A DNA stretch of 64,000 nucleotides, taken from contig NZ_JAGSYC010000026.1 of assembly GCF_025685545.1 (NCBI RefSeq), positions 248,001-312,000 on the forward strand, given 5' to 3'. Shown one piece after another: positions 52,314 to 62,101 of the stretch. Made by a program: the position numbers and the translations under genes. Below the pieces are notes generated by a model that saw nothing but the letters and a program-made list of their open reading frames with translations, was not told the DNA's origin and searched no databases. Source of the stretch: Granulicella paludicola (GTDB lineage: Bacteria; Acidobacteriota; Terriglobia; Terriglobales; Acidobacteriaceae). How positions within the stretch are numbered: position 1 is the first letter of the stretch; the number at the start of each line of letters is the position of its first letter.

Positions 52314-53015
52314 ATGGGCAAGCGGATTCTGCTGAGTTGGAGTGGAGGCAAAGACTGCGCGTGGGCGCTGCATCTGCTGCGGGAGCAGGCGGAGTACGAA
52401 GTCGTAGGGCTGCTGACTACCGTGAACGAAAAGTTTGCGCGCGTGGCAATGCACGGGTTTCGCGAACAGCTGCTGGACCGGCAGGCGGAGGCCGTGAACT
52501 TGCCGGTGTGGAAGGTGCCGCTGCCGTGGCCGTGCTCGAATGAGGAGTACGAGACGCGGATGGCGGCGGTGTGTGCACGCGCGGTGAAGGAGGGCCTCGT
52601 GGGGATCGCGTTTGGCGATCTGTTTCTGGAAGATATTCGAGCCTACCGGGTGGCGAAGCTGGCGGAGACGGGGCTGGAACCGATCTTTCCCTGCTGGCAG
52701 ATTCCGACGGACGAGCTGGCGAGAGCGATGATCGCTGCGGGCATGCGAGCGCATCTGACCTGTGTCGATCCCCGGCAGCTGGACCGCAGCTTCGCGGGGC
52801 GGCTGTTCGATGAGGCTCTGCTGGCTGACCTGCCTGCGGGTGTGGACCCGTGTGGAGAACGTGGGGAGTTTCATACGTTCGTAAGCGCTGGACCAGCGTT
52901 CGTGGGCGGGGGGAAGTCGCGTAGCATAGACGTACGCGTGGGTGAGATCGTCGAGCGCGACAACTTTGTTTATGCGGACTTACTCCCTGTTGAAACGGCC
53001 CTCTCTTCGGTTTAG
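52314..53015 (+). CDS. Dph6-like adenine nucleotide alpha-hydrolase (ATP pyrophosphatase)
   Basis: 233-residue protein with the PP-loop [15 protein letters not shown] and the Dph6-family blocks [39 protein letters not shown], and [15 protein letters not shown]. In archaea and eukaryotes Dph6 makes diphthamide; bacteria have no diphthamide, so the substrate here is unknown. The next gene overlaps its 3' end by 44 nt. Confidence 0.85.
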   Translation: MGKRILLSWSGGKDCAWALHLLREQAEYEVVGLLTTVNEKFARVAMHGFREQLLDRQAEAVNLPVWKVPLPWPCSNEEYETRMAAVCARAVKEGLVGIAFGDLFLEDIRAYRVAKLAETGLEPIFPCWQIPTDELARAMIAAGMRAHLTCVDPRQLDRSFAGRLFDEALLADLPAGVDPCGERGEFHTFVSAGPAFVGGGKSRSIDVRVGEIVERDNFVYADLLPVETALSSV

Positions 53016-54549
53016 TGCGCTGACGCTGTGTGCGGGCGCGATGCTCTTCGGTTCGAACTACTCACTGCGAGCGCAGACGCTAGCGCGGCCTGGCTGGCAG
53101 GGCTCGGGCATGATGTCCGAGGCCTGGTGGCGCAATGCGGTGATGTACCGCGTGGATGTGCGGGGTTTTCAGGACTCGGATGGGGATGGCGTGGGCGACC
53201 TGAAGGGCGTTGCCAGCCGCATGAACTACCTGCAGTCGCTGGGTGTGGACGCGATTGTGCTGGATAAGCTGGGCGATGGCAATGGGTTTGATGACGTAGT
53301 AAGTGCCGCGGCGCCGGTTCAGATTCGTGTGCTGGTGGTTGTGGACGGCGGCGGGAATGTGGCTCCGAACACCGATGATGCCGTGGTGGGACAAGCGCGC
53401 ATGTGGCTGACGCGTGGAGCTGCCGGGGTGCTGTTGCGGAGTGCCCGACCGGCGAATGACGTGGCTGGCTTGCTGCACAGATTGCGCGGAGTAACGGATG
53501 GCTTTCCGGGATCTCGGGTGCTGCTGGCAGCGACAGGGACAAATCCCGCTCCGAGCACGATCCATGCGATCGACCTGGATCAGGTACCCGTAGTGACCCG
53601 AATGCGCGGTGGGTCTGTCCCAACTGGAGCACAGCTAACGCAGGTGCCACTGGAGCTGACGAATGCGACGGCAAAGACGATCCGCGCGGCTCTGAATGGG
53701 GTGAATGCCGCTCCGACGGGGACGGCGCTATTTCTGGCAGAGCAACTGTTTTCGACGAAGGAGCTGCTGGCTCAAGCGAACGTGGCAGCGCTGGATGGGA
53801 GGCGACGGGCGTTTGCGATGGTGCTTCTGGCATCGCGTGGTGCGGCTTCAGTGCGCTATGGGCAGGAGATCGGGATGCTGCCGGTGGAGTCGGGCGATAG
53901 TGCCGAGGTCATGCAGTGGACTCCGGCGAATGTGACGCAAGCTCCGAAGCCGGTGGAAGAGGCCAAGCCCGCCCCGGTCGTCGACAATACGCCAGCGCAG
54001 GTGGATAAAGATGGATTTGCGACGTTCAAGCCGTATGTGCCGCCGCCGAAGGCTGCACCCGTCGTGAAGAACGCTGACGGCGAGGTGGTGCCTGCACCGT
54101 TGGTAGTCGACCCGAACACGCTGCCAGGGTTTACGAGTGGCAAGCTACTGCAGGCGGCTCCTGCCGATGCAACGACCTTGAATGTGGCGAAGGAAGAGGG
54201 CGATACGGAGTCGCTGCTGCAGCTGTATCGGCGGCTGATTCAGCTGCACCATGACAACCCGACGCTGCGCAATGGAGCGGAGCTACTGCTGGACTATGAC
54301 GATCTGGGCGCCGTGGTGTGGGTGCGACAGCCGGCGAAGGATTCGCGGTCGACGGCGATCATTGCGGTGTGCAACTTGTCCGGGGCTCCGCTGAAGCTGT
54401 CGCTGAATGAAGAGCTGACGCGGCAGCACATCAAGACGGGGACTTTGCGAAACCTGCTGAGCGCAACCGCGACGGCGGAGTCGGTGCAGAGCACGGACAA
54501 TCTGTCGTTGCCGCCATATGGGGTGTTTTTAGGAGAGCTGTACCACTAG
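52972..54549 (+). CDS. exported GH13-like protein with lost catalytic residues (pseudoenzyme)
   Basis: 525-residue protein. The start [10 protein letters not shown] begins a signal peptide ending near LRAQ. The body aligns by eye with GH13 alpha-glucosidase/trehalose synthase enzymes: [20 protein letters not shown], then [20 protein letters not shown] and [20 protein letters not shown], then the linker-region [20 protein letters not shown]. The catalytic sites are gone: nucleophile region reads AAGVLLRSA (R156 where Asp is expected), the acid/base strand reads RVLLAATG (A187 for Glu), and no NHD motif is present. A Pro-rich insert lies at about 328-370. Probably a binding or structural protein. 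The start overlaps the previous gene by 44 nt. Confidence 0.78.
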   Translation: MRTYSLLKRPSLRFSALTLCAGAMLFGSNYSLRAQTLARPGWQGSGMMSEAWWRNAVMYRVDVRGFQDSDGDGVGDLKGVASRMNYLQSLGVDAIVLDKLGDGNGFDDVVSAAAPVQIRVLVVVDGGGNVAPNTDDAVVGQARMWLTRGAAGVLLRSARPANDVAGLLHRLRGVTDGFPGSRVLLAATGTNPAPSTIHAIDLDQVPVVTRMRGGSVPTGAQLTQVPLELTNATAKTIRAALNGVNAAPTGTALFLAEQLFSTKELLAQANVAALDGRRRAFAMVLLASRGAASVRYGQEIGMLPVESGDSAEVMQWTPANVTQAPKPVEEAKPAPVVDNTPAQVDKDGFATFKPYVPPPKAAPVVKNADGEVVPAPLVVDPNTLPGFTSGKLLQAAPADATTLNVAKEEGDTESLLQLYRRLIQLHHDNPTLRNGAELLLDYDDLGAVVWVRQPAKDSRSTAIIAVCNLSGAPLKLSLNEELTRQHIKTGTLRNLLSATATAESVQSTDNLSLPPYGVFLGELYH

Positions 54550-54588
54550 AGTTCGCCGGGCCAAGCAAACGAGGTGGCGCTGTCAGAC

Positions 54589-54660
54589 AGCAGGTCCTTC
54601 GCTTGCACCCCAACGAGCAAAAAACGCTCGCTGGGGCCCCGCCTGCGCTCAGGATGACAA
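54589..54660. repeat. dispersed palindrome interrupted by a nested hairpin
   Basis: Left half CAGGTCCTTCGC and right half TGCGCTCAGGATGACA of the second dispersed family are split by about 40 nt. The insert itself forms a hairpin: CCCCAACGAGC, AAAAAAC loop, GCTCGCTGGGG. Confidence 0.65.
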
Positions 54661-54674
54661 CCTTAGAAGTAATT

Positions 54675-55865
54675 TCAAGAACGCGATGGATACGCCTCGA
54701 CTACGCGGGTGAAGACGGCGTCCCAGGAGCATTGCAGGGCGTGGGTGCGGGCGGCATGACGCATGGATTCCAGGTGGGCGGGATCGGCTAGCAGAGCGGC
54801 GATGGCTGTGGCGAAGTCTTCGTCGGGCACGATGCGGCCTGTGAGGTTGTCGGTGACGATGGTGGCTGGGCCACCGTTGGGAGTGACGATGGCGGGGACG
54901 CCGCTGGCGAGGGCTTCGAGGACGACGTTGCCGAAGGTGTCGGTGTGCGAGGGGAAGATGAAGAGGTTCATGTTGGCGTAGGCCTCGGCGAGAGCTTCGC
55001 CGCGCAGGACCCCCGCCATGGTGACATCTTTGAGGCTGGAGCGGAGCATCTCCTCCTCGGCGCCGTGGCCAACGATGAGCCACTTCGGGTGGATGCCGCG
55101 GGAGCGAAGCGCGGCGTCGATCCTGGGAAGCAAGGCTACGTTTTTCTCTACCGACAGGCGACCGACGAAGCCGAGGATGAGCTCGTTGTCGTTAGCGGGG
55201 CGGGTACGTTTGGCGGGCGTGAAGGTGTCGGTTTCGACGCCGCGCTGCATGAGGTGGCAGGGACGGCCGGTCTCCGATTCGAGCAGCGTGCAGAGGCCGG
55301 GGTTGGGAGCATAGAGAACTTTGGCGTAGCGATAAAGCAGGCCGGTGCCTTTGAGCGTGATGCCTTCTACGCTGTCTTCGAGGCGCATGGCAGTCGCTGC
55401 GCTGAATCGATTCGAGAGCCAGCCGAGGCGACGGGCAGCATACTCGTGGACGTTGGTGTGCCAGCTGGCGACCATGGGGATCTGCAGCTTCCAGGCAAAG
55501 TAGAGACCGAAGAAGCCGAGTTCGCTGGGGCCGGTGATGTGAATGATGTCCGGGCGGAAGTTTCGAACGGTCTCGGAGATGAGGTAGGAGTAGCGGAAGA
55601 AGAGTGGGTCGAAGTAGAGGTCCTGCTCAAGCTGCACGGCGAGCGGGGAGCGACCCAGTTCGAGCGCCGTGACGGAGCCGTCGGGTTCGCAGACATGCGT
55701 CTTGTTCTTCTTGGGGTCGGCGGCGCGGACGCAGAGCATGGGGACGTCGTTGCGGCGGGCCCAGGCGGCGAAGTTGCGGCTGGTGTGGGCGACGCCGTTG
55801 ACCTCGTGGAAGCTGTCGGGGAAGTAGGCGATGCGCGGCTTGGGAGTGTCTGAGGCGAACCACAT
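54675..55865 (-). CDS. GT4 family glycosyltransferase (alpha-mannosyltransferase-like)
   Basis: 396-residue retaining glycosyltransferase with two Rossmann domains. The N-terminal acceptor domain opens RIAYFPDSFHEVNGVAHTSR. The C-terminal nucleotide-sugar domain shows LILGFVGRLSVEKNVALLPR, LIVGHGAEEEMLR, and the FIFPSHTDTFGNVVLEALASG block with the E-x7-E pair. It resembles GDP-mannose-dependent mannosyltransferases of the MgtA/PimB type that act on lipids. The acceptor is unknown. No operon partner is apparent. Confidence 0.88.
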   Translation of the reverse strand: MWFASDTPKPRIAYFPDSFHEVNGVAHTSRNFAAWARRNDVPMLCVRAADPKKNKTHVCEPDGSVTALELGRSPLAVQLEQDLYFDPLFFRYSYLISETVRNFRPDIIHITGPSELGFFGLYFAWKLQIPMVASWHTNVHEYAARRLGWLSNRFSAATAMRLEDSVEGITLKGTGLLYRYAKVLYAPNPGLCTLLESETGRPCHLMQRGVETDTFTPAKRTRPANDNELILGFVGRLSVEKNVALLPRIDAALRSRGIHPKWLIVGHGAEEEMLRSSLKDVTMAGVLRGEALAEAYANMNLFIFPSHTDTFGNVVLEALASGVPAIVTPNGGPATIVTDNLTGRIVPDEDFATAIAALLADPAHLESMRHAARTHALQCSWDAVFTRVVEAYPSRS

Positions 55866-56029
55866 GCGCGTAGAGGATATCGCGTTGGAGGATCGCCGGG
55901 CTGCAATCGGGGGTGAATTTGTGGGTTTACAGACGGGGTTTTGTTACGTTCAGTTTGGAGCCAGGAGAAAAGACGAGACAGAAGTGGGTGCGCTCGCGCC
56001 TGCGGCTTTAGCTTACTGAAAATATGCGG

Positions 56030-56067
56030 GTCTCTCCACTGCGCTTCGCCTCGGTCGAGATGACAGA
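56030..56067. repeat. dispersed repeat (TCTCCACTGCGCTTCGCCTCGGTCGAG type)
   Basis: Best copy in the window of the third dispersed family, between the divergent glycosyltransferase and small membrane-protein genes. Confidence 0.6.
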
Positions 56068-56107
56068 TATTTTTGCTGGGTTCACTCCGTTGCTATAGCC
56101 TGCGGGG

Positions 56108-56653
56108 ATGAGTGCGAGGCAGGAACCGGCGGTGGGTGAGACCTTAGGCGCGGCGCTGCGGGACATTGTGCGGCGGCCGGTGACGAACCTGCTGACGGGG
56201 TGGAACTGGAAGGCTGCGCTGATCAGCGTGTGTATTCGCGCGACGGTGTTCTTCGCGACGAACCTGCGGGCGGGTCATGCTTCGGCGCTGCGGGCGAGCC
56301 TGGTGGAGGCCGGCTTTGCGATTGTTGCGGCGGGAGTGCTCGCTGCGATTACCCAGAGGATTCGCCATGCGCAGCCGGTATGGGCAACAGGGATCGCGGT
56401 GTGGCTGGGGGTGCCTGCCCTACTACTGACGGTGCAGAGCACGGTGCATCACCTGGCGGGAACTCCGCATATGAAGACGGGGCTGATCGCTTCGTTCGTA
56501 ATGGCGGCTTTCGGGTCAGGGTTCAACTGGTATGCGCAGCGGCGCGGGTTGCTGATTACGGGGGCGGAGTCAGCGGGTGGGGACTGGAAACTGCTGCCGC
56601 GGGTGGTTCTGGATTTTGTGCTGGCGGGGCCACGCGCTTTATTGAAACAGTGA
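56108..56653 (+). CDS. small membrane protein of unknown function
   Basis: 181-residue unrecognised protein with three or four hydrophobic segments: KAALISVCIRATVFFATNL, AGFAIVAAGVLAAIT, TGIAVWLGVPALLLTVQSTV and a C-terminal IASFVMAAFGSGFNW. The N-terminus (SARQEPAVGETLGAALRDIV) is amphipathic. No catalytic motif. It is convergent with the LOG gene, 70 nt apart. Confidence 0.6.
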   Translation: MSARQEPAVGETLGAALRDIVRRPVTNLLTGWNWKAALISVCIRATVFFATNLRAGHASALRASLVEAGFAIVAAGVLAAITQRIRHAQPVWATGIAVWLGVPALLLTVQSTVHHLAGTPHMKTGLIASFVMAAFGSGFNWYAQRRGLLITGAESAGGDWKLLPRVVLDFVLAGPRALLKQ

Positions 56654-56723
56654 GAAGTGACTCGTGCCAAGTGATACGCAAGAACGGCATTTGCCACTTG
56701 GAACCAGCCACTCATCGCTGTCT

Positions 56724-57707
56724 TTACGACCTCGTCTTCGCAATATCCGGGCCCAGCATCTCCTGTGCGCTAACCTCAGGTTCCTCGGGTACGGTGCCCT
56801 CACCCGGAGCTTCAGAGCCGGTGAGGTGGTTCTTCGTGAGGCCGTCTTTGAGCAGCGCGAAGGCCTCTTCGGGGGTGTCGGCGAACTTGAACAGGTCGAG
56901 GTCCTTGACCGCGATAGCGCCCTTCTCGGCGAGCAGTTCGAGGTTGATGACGTTCTTCCAGTAGCTGGAGCCGTAGATGACGATGGTGATCGGCTTGGAG
57001 AGTTTGTGTGTCTGGTCGAGCGTGAGAAGTTCAAACATCTCATCGAGCGTGCCAAAGCCTCCCGGGAAGACAACCAGCGCTTTGGCCAGATACGCGAACC
57101 AGTACTTGCGCATGAAGAAGTAGTGGAAATTGAGGTTGAGCGCAGGTGTGATGTAAGGATTCGGATATTGCTCGAACGGGAGCTTGATATTTAGGCCGAT
57201 GGTCTTGCCGCCGGCCTCCCACGCGCCGCGATTGGCGGCTTCCATGATGCCGGGGCCTCCGCCGGAGGTGATGACGAAGCGATGGCGACGACCGGGCAGC
57301 GTCCTGGCCCATGCGGTCATCATGCGGGCAAGCGAGCGAGCGTCCTCGTAATAGCGGGCCATCTCGACGGCGGCTTCGGCGCGCGTGCGCTTCAACTCGG
57401 TCGTCTCAGGTTCGCCGGAGCGCGTAGGCTGTTCGGACTCCGGTGCTGGCTGGGTGGAGCCGGTGTTGTCGAGCAGCTCAAGCTCGTTATTGGCGTCCGA
57501 CAGGGAGCGGAAACGGGCGGAGCCGAAGAAGACGACGGTGTCCTGGATGCGCTCGCGGCGGAAGCGGGCCTGCGGCTCGTAGTACTCCGACATGATGCGC
57601 ATCATCCGGCCGTCGGGGGAGTTGATGAACTCTTCGTTCTCGTAGGCGAGGGGCGCGGAGGCGAGTGGATCAGGGGGCAGCTTCGGGATGTTCGGGGCGT
57701 CAGACAT
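56724..57707 (-). CDS. LOG family protein (TIGR00730-type)
   Basis: 327-residue protein of the LOG/lysine-decarboxylase-like family, longer than plant LOGs because of an N-terminal extension of about 80 residues and a C-terminal tail. The PGGxGTxxE signature is present as FPGGFGTLDEMFELLTLDQT, preceded by VITSGGGPGIMEAANRGA. LOG enzymes release free bases from nucleoside monophosphates by hydrolysing the N-glycosidic bond; cytokinin activation is one plant role. In bacteria a purine-salvage or stress function is more likely. Confidence 0.9.
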   Translation of the reverse strand: MSDAPNIPKLPPDPLASAPLAYENEEFINSPDGRMMRIMSEYYEPQARFRRERIQDTVVFFGSARFRSLSDANNELELLDNTGSTQPAPESEQPTRSGEPETTELKRTRAEAAVEMARYYEDARSLARMMTAWARTLPGRRHRFVITSGGGPGIMEAANRGAWEAGGKTIGLNIKLPFEQYPNPYITPALNLNFHYFFMRKYWFAYLAKALVVFPGGFGTLDEMFELLTLDQTHKLSKPITIVIYGSSYWKNVINLELLAEKGAIAVKDLDLFKFADTPEEAFALLKDGLTKNHLTGSEAPGEGTVPEEPEVSAQEMLGPDIAKTRS

Positions 57708-57781
57708 AACTTGGTTAATCTACGCCACGGAGGGGCGGGTTTGGGTGAAGAAGGGTCGCTCTGGAAGCATCTTGCGAAAGA

Positions 57782-57880
57782 AGCCGGCCTCTCCACTACG
57801 GCGATAAAGCCACCTCCGGTCGAGATGACTCTTCCGTTGCGGTTCGAGAAGCAGGTCCTTCGCTCCGCTCAGGATGACAC
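57782..57880. repeat. two adjacent dispersed repeats
   Basis: A third-family copy (TCTCCACTACGGCG...CGGTCGAGATGAC, about 57782-57831) is followed by a second-family copy (GCAGGTCCTTCGCTCCGCTC AGGATGACA, 57850-57880). The two families can therefore lie side by side. Confidence 0.6.
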
Positions 57881-57902
57881 TATTTGAGGAGTGGGCTATG
57901 GG

Positions 57903-58241
57903 CTAGCCGCGGTAGTCGCGATAGTGGAGGAGTTCGCTAACGCCGATCCAGATGTCGATAAGGCCGAGGCCGGAGACGAGTCCACGCACCCAGCCCTGCT
58001 GCACGATGGAGTCGATGGCAGGATGTGCGACGACCCAACCGTTGGCGGTCCAGTAGCGCGGCGACCACGGCAGCACGGCGAGCAGGCCGCCGATGTAGAA
58101 GCAGAAGAGAACGAGCACGACGAGGCTGAGACGCTGCAGCCAGAGAGGCGCAGGCGCGGGGTCGGGCTTGCGCGCTGCTGGGTCTGGTCGCGGCTCAGAG
58201 GGCATGTCGAACTCCAAGAAGGTTTGCTGCTGGGCTGGCAT
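57903..58241 (-). CDS. small membrane protein of unknown function
   Basis: 112-residue unrecognised protein. A Pro-rich cytoplasmic N-terminus (about 1-30) is followed by a membrane helix LSLVVLVLFCFYIGGLLAVL and a C-terminal segment SGLGLIDIWIGVSELL that may also enter the membrane. The start is taken as the ATG at 58241; a GTG lies three codons earlier. No motif of known function. Confidence 0.55.
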   Translation of the reverse strand: MPAQQQTFLEFDMPSEPRPDPAARKPDPAPAPLWLQRLSLVVLVLFCFYIGGLLAVLPWSPRYWTANGWVVAHPAIDSIVQQGWVRGLVSGLGLIDIWIGVSELLHYRDYRG

Positions 58242-58318
58242 TGAAATCACAGTGGAGAGACTATCGCCACTCCTTCACGTTAGCAGGGTGAGGCGGTGCG
58301 TGTCTCGATTGAGGCGGG

Positions 58319-59965
58319 TCAACGACTTGTGTTACGCAACGCAGCAGCCATCTGTTCGGCGGTCTGTTTGCTATCGTGCAGACCGAATTTGTAGTCGCTG
58401 TTGACGCCGCTGATGGAGATGGGAAGCTGCAGACCCGCGCCATTCTTTTCGAAAAAGCCATCAAATGGCTTCAGCAGCGCTGCCTTCCAGCCCGTAGTCA
58501 TCTCGGAGGCCCTGGCGTCGGTGCGGACGTGGCCTTCGAAGTTGAAGATCTTTGAGTTGAGGGCGTAGGCGCCAACCATCTGCACGTTGGCTCCGGGCAA
58601 ATCGTAGTGCAGGGTGTCGACGGTGAGCATGTTGTTTGCCAGAACGAACTGCACCTGCATCTGCGAAGCGACCTCGGGCTTACGATCGCGGCCTGCGGCG
58701 CCAGCATCTTCGGGCTTGCCCTGGGCTCTCATGCTGAGGCCATCGATCTTGTCCTGCAGACCTTTGCTGGTGAACTCGACGCCATTGATGTGCAACGTGC
58801 CGCGCAGATCGAGCTTATCGATAACACGAACATGCCCGGGGGGCACGTGAATGTTTGCTTGCATGACCAGGGCGCCGTTCATGAGCGGAGGCTCACTCTT
58901 GACGGCGAGTTCCAGCAGATCTTCGATGCGGCCATGCTTCATGTCGACCTTGAGGTTGATGTCGTGACCGATGCTGCCGGGCTCGCCGTCTTTGAAGGGC
59001 ACACGCACGATGCTGCCGGAGGCGAGGAAGTCAGAGTGACCGAGCTTTGCGGTGACGGGAGCCAGCGTGGTGTCGCCGGTGGTGCCATCGACGAAGGCGT
59101 GGAAGACTGTGTCCAGCTCCATAGGGTGATTGCCGATGTCGAGCGAGAAGTCCGGCGTGTGCGTGGTGCCATCGACGATGAGCTTGCTGAGGACTCCGGT
59201 AAAGCTGCCGGTGGAATCGAGATGACCGCCGAGACCCTTGATCGTGTTGAGGTCCGCGTTGGTAAAGGTGTAATCGCCATCAACGAAGGTGTCGCGCGGA
59301 GAGTCGGCACGCCATGGACCGATGTGGCCGTGAACCTGAATGCGGCCCTTCGGCTTGGGGTTGATGAGGTCTGCCTGATAGGCGAAAGGCTGCGTGGTGC
59401 CGAAGTCCTGCAAGGTGAGCGAAGCGATCTGGAACTGCAAGGGGAGTTTACCCGGCTTGTCCGTCTCGATGACGAGCAGCGCATCGCGACAGACGACTTT
59501 GCCTACAACGAGTTTGAGAGGCGAATGCGGAATCTTTGGCGCAGCGATAGAGTGCCCGGTATGCGGTGGGACACGGAGTTCGAGGCCGGTGACGTAGATG
59601 GTATCGACCCGCTCGCGCAGATGGAAGAGGTCATCCATCGATTCAAAGAAGGTAAAGGTTTGAATGCTGACGACGGGCTGATGGACTTCTGGCGCGGGGT
59701 AGAGACGGAGACCGTGGCCTTCGACCTGCAGGCCATGGAGCACAGACACATCCAGGTCGTCGAGTTCAGCGCGTTCGTGGAAACGCTGTTCCAGCGAATC
59801 GATGACTGCTTTGCGCAGCAGCGGAGCTGCGTGGTGAGCGACGTATTCTGCCGTGATTAAACCACCTACAAGAAGAATTCCAAGAACGATCCCAACGATC
59901 TTCAAAAGTTTATTGCGCCGTTGATGAGCGGGCGGGTTGCCTTTGCTGGGGCGGGATTCTGTCAT
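58319..59965 (-). CDS. AsmA-like envelope protein
   Basis: 548-residue protein with a N-terminal membrane anchor (LLKIVGIVLGILLVGGLITA) and a large periplasmic part of beta-strand repeats typical of AsmA/YhdP-type proteins (VHLSI-like LDDLDVSVLHGLQVEGHGLR, IQTFTFFESMDDLFHL). These proteins are thought to bridge lipids between membranes. The ATG at 59965 is preferred over the overlapping upstream GTG because the latter abuts the divergent gene. It is divergent from the ABC-F gene. Confidence 0.75.
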   Translation of the reverse strand: MTESRPSKGNPPAHQRRNKLLKIVGIVLGILLVGGLITAEYVAHHAAPLLRKAVIDSLEQRFHERAELDDLDVSVLHGLQVEGHGLRLYPAPEVHQPVVSIQTFTFFESMDDLFHLRERVDTIYVTGLELRVPPHTGHSIAAPKIPHSPLKLVVGKVVCRDALLVIETDKPGKLPLQFQIASLTLQDFGTTQPFAYQADLINPKPKGRIQVHGHIGPWRADSPRDTFVDGDYTFTNADLNTIKGLGGHLDSTGSFTGVLSKLIVDGTTHTPDFSLDIGNHPMELDTVFHAFVDGTTGDTTLAPVTAKLGHSDFLASGSIVRVPFKDGEPGSIGHDINLKVDMKHGRIEDLLELAVKSEPPLMNGALVMQANIHVPPGHVRVIDKLDLRGTLHINGVEFTSKGLQDKIDGLSMRAQGKPEDAGAAGRDRKPEVASQMQVQFVLANNMLTVDTLHYDLPGANVQMVGAYALNSKIFNFEGHVRTDARASEMTTGWKAALLKPFDGFFEKNGAGLQLPISISGVNSDYKFGLHDSKQTAEQMAAALRNTSR

Positions 59966-60073
59966 CTTTTGATCGGTGTTGATAGCCACGTAACGTACTC
60001 CTACGAGTGAATTGGATGCGCTAAAAACGACTTCCGTCACATGTTGGACAGCAGCGATGCGAAAATAGAACTA

Positions 60074-62101
60074 ATGTTGCAACTCTCAGGCGCCGGGAAA
60101 CGATTCGGCCACAAACTCCTCTTTGAAGACGTCAACTGGTTGGTCACGCCGAATGAGCGTACTGGCCTGGTGGGCGGTAATGGTACGGGCAAGTCAACAC
60201 TGCTGAAGATCCTCGCTGGTATCGAGGGCCTGGACTACGGCCAGCGGACGCACATCAAGGGTATGACCATCGGTTATCTGCCGCAGGACGGCCTCGCTCT
60301 ACGCGGCAAAACTGTGTTCGATGAATGTCTGTCAGTCTTCGATGAACTGCGCGATATGGAAGCCGAGGCCGAGCAACTGACGCACGTGCTTTCGGATGCC
60401 GACCCCAAGTCGAAGGAGTATGCCGCTGCGGCCGATCGCTATTCGGAGATCGCCGACCACTTGCATGTGCATGACATCTACACTCTGGACGCGCAGGTGG
60501 GCGCCGTGCTGGGTGGACTGGGCTTCAGCAAGGAAGACTGGTACCGCAAGACCGAGGAATTTTCAGGTGGCTGGCAGATGCGTATCTCGCTGGCGAAGCT
60601 TCTATTGCAGAAGCCTTCTCTACTGCTGCTGGACGAGCCTACGAACCATCTCGATCTCGAGAGCCGCAACTGGCTCGAGAACTATCTGCATACGTACGAG
60701 AACGCATTCATCCTGATCTCGCACGATCGCTACTTCCTCGATGTGACGGTGAACAAGATTGTCGAGGTATGGAACAAGCGGATGCAGGTGTACCACGGCA
60801 ACTACGAGAAGTACCTGACGCTGAAGGAAGAGCGCCGCGGACAGATCATGGCCGCGTACAAGAACCAGCGCGATCGCATCGAGGCGCTGGAGGCGTTCAT
60901 CAATAGGTTCCGCGCGCAGGCGACGAAGGCGAAACAGGTGCAGTCGCGTATTAAGGAGCTGGAGAAGATCGAGCGGATCGAGGTGCCGGAGGAAGAGGCC
61001 ACGATCCACTTCAGCTTTCCGCAGCCACCTGCCAGCGGTCGCACGGTGATCGAGGTGACGAACCTCAGCAAGAGCTATCCGCTACCCGATGGCGGCGTGA
61101 AGCAGGTGCTTGACGATGTGAGCTTCACAATCGAGCGCGGTGATCGTATCGCGCTGGTGGGCGCGAACGGTGCGGGCAAATCGACGATGATCCGCATGTT
61201 GAGCGGCCTGGAAGGCCCAACGAGCGGCAACATCCGGCTCGGCCACAATGTGCTGGCCGACTACTTTGCGCAGGACCAGTACAAGGTGCTGAATCCGAAC
61301 AATGAGATGCTCGACGACATTACGGGCAGCAATCCAAAGGTGGACGTCGTCACGCTGCGTTCGTTGCTGGGATGCTTTATGTTCAGTGGCGATGACGTGT
61401 TCAAGAAGCTCGGCGTATTGAGCGGCGGAGAACGCAATCGCTACGCGATGGCGAAGATGCTGGTGAGCCCCGCGAACTTTATTCTGCTGGACGAACCGAC
61501 GAACCATCTCGACCTGCGGGCGAAGGATGTGCTGCTGGAGGCAATCCGAGACTTCAGCGGTACCGTGCTGTTTGTCTCGCATGATCGCTACTTCATCGAT
61601 GGGCTGGCGACGCGGGTGTTCGAGGTGGAAGAGCGCCGCGTGCATATCTACCCGGGCAACTATGAGGACTACCTCTTCCGCAAAGGTGGCGGGACGGAGC
61701 GGCTGGCGGAAGAGAAGGCAGCCAATCCGCACATCGATGCCATCACCGGGATGCTGAAGCCAAGCAAACAGGTAGGCGTGGCGGCTGTCGAGATCGAGGC
61801 AGTGAACCATGAGCCCGAAGGCTCGCTCGATGCGGTGACGGCGACGCCAAAGCCGACGGTGAAGCGGCTGAATCCTATCAAGTTGAAGCAGCTGCAGGAG
61901 CGCGTCGCGGCGATTGAAGATGAGCTGCCGCAGTTGGAAGATCGTATTCAGGCGGCTCAGCAGCAGCAAGGGGCTTTCAGCACGGCGGAGGCGGCTCGCG
62001 CGCTGGCTGCGGAGTTGGAAATGCTGCGCGAGCAACATACGGCTCGGACGACGGAGTGGGAAGAGTTGGCGACGCAGCTGGAAGAGCAGGAGACAGCCTA
62101 A
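60074..62101 (+). CDS. ABC-F family ATPase
   Basis: 675-residue cytoplasmic protein with two ABC ATPase domains and no membrane domain. First domain: Walker A GGNGTGKSTLLKIL, signature FSGGWQMRISLAK, Walker B LLLLDEPTNHLDLESRNWLE. A linker (about 250-300) with the ABC-F arm separates them. Second domain: Walker A GANGAGKSTMIRML, signature LSGGERNRYAMAK, Walker B ILLDEPTNHLDLRAKDVLLE. The C-terminus (about 560-675) is a coiled coil. ABC-F proteins bind ribosomes or act in DNA repair (Uup). Start taken at the ATG encoding MLQLSGAGKRFGH; an in-frame ATG exists at 60041. Confidence 0.93.
   Translation: MLQLSGAGKRFGHKLLFEDVNWLVTPNERTGLVGGNGTGKSTLLKILAGIEGLDYGQRTHIKGMTIGYLPQDGLALRGKTVFDECLSVFDELRDMEAEAEQLTHVLSDADPKSKEYAAAADRYSEIADHLHVHDIYTLDAQVGAVLGGLGFSKEDWYRKTEEFSGGWQMRISLAKLLLQKPSLLLLDEPTNHLDLESRNWLENYLHTYENAFILISHDRYFLDVTVNKIVEVWNKRMQVYHGNYEKYLTLKEERRGQIMAAYKNQRDRIEALEAFINRFRAQATKAKQVQSRIKELEKIERIEVPEEEATIHFSFPQPPASGRTVIEVTNLSKSYPLPDGGVKQVLDDVSFTIERGDRIALVGANGAGKSTMIRMLSGLEGPTSGNIRLGHNVLADYFAQDQYKVLNPNNEMLDDITGSNPKVDVVTLRSLLGCFMFSGDDVFKKLGVLSGGERNRYAMAKMLVSPANFILLDEPTNHLDLRAKDVLLEAIRDFSGTVLFVSHDRYFIDGLATRVFEVEERRVHIYPGNYEDYLFRKGGGTERLAEEKAANPHIDAITGMLKPSKQVGVAAVEIEAVNHEPEGSLDAVTATPKPTVKRLNPIKLKQLQERVAAIEDELPQLEDRIQAAQQQQGAFSTAEAARALAAELEMLREQHTARTTEWEELATQLEEQETA

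Noticed and set aside
58607-59860. 417-codon open frame opposite the AsmA-like gene
   Set aside because: No motif or ribosome-binding site; the minus-strand frame has a membrane anchor and AsmA-like repeats.
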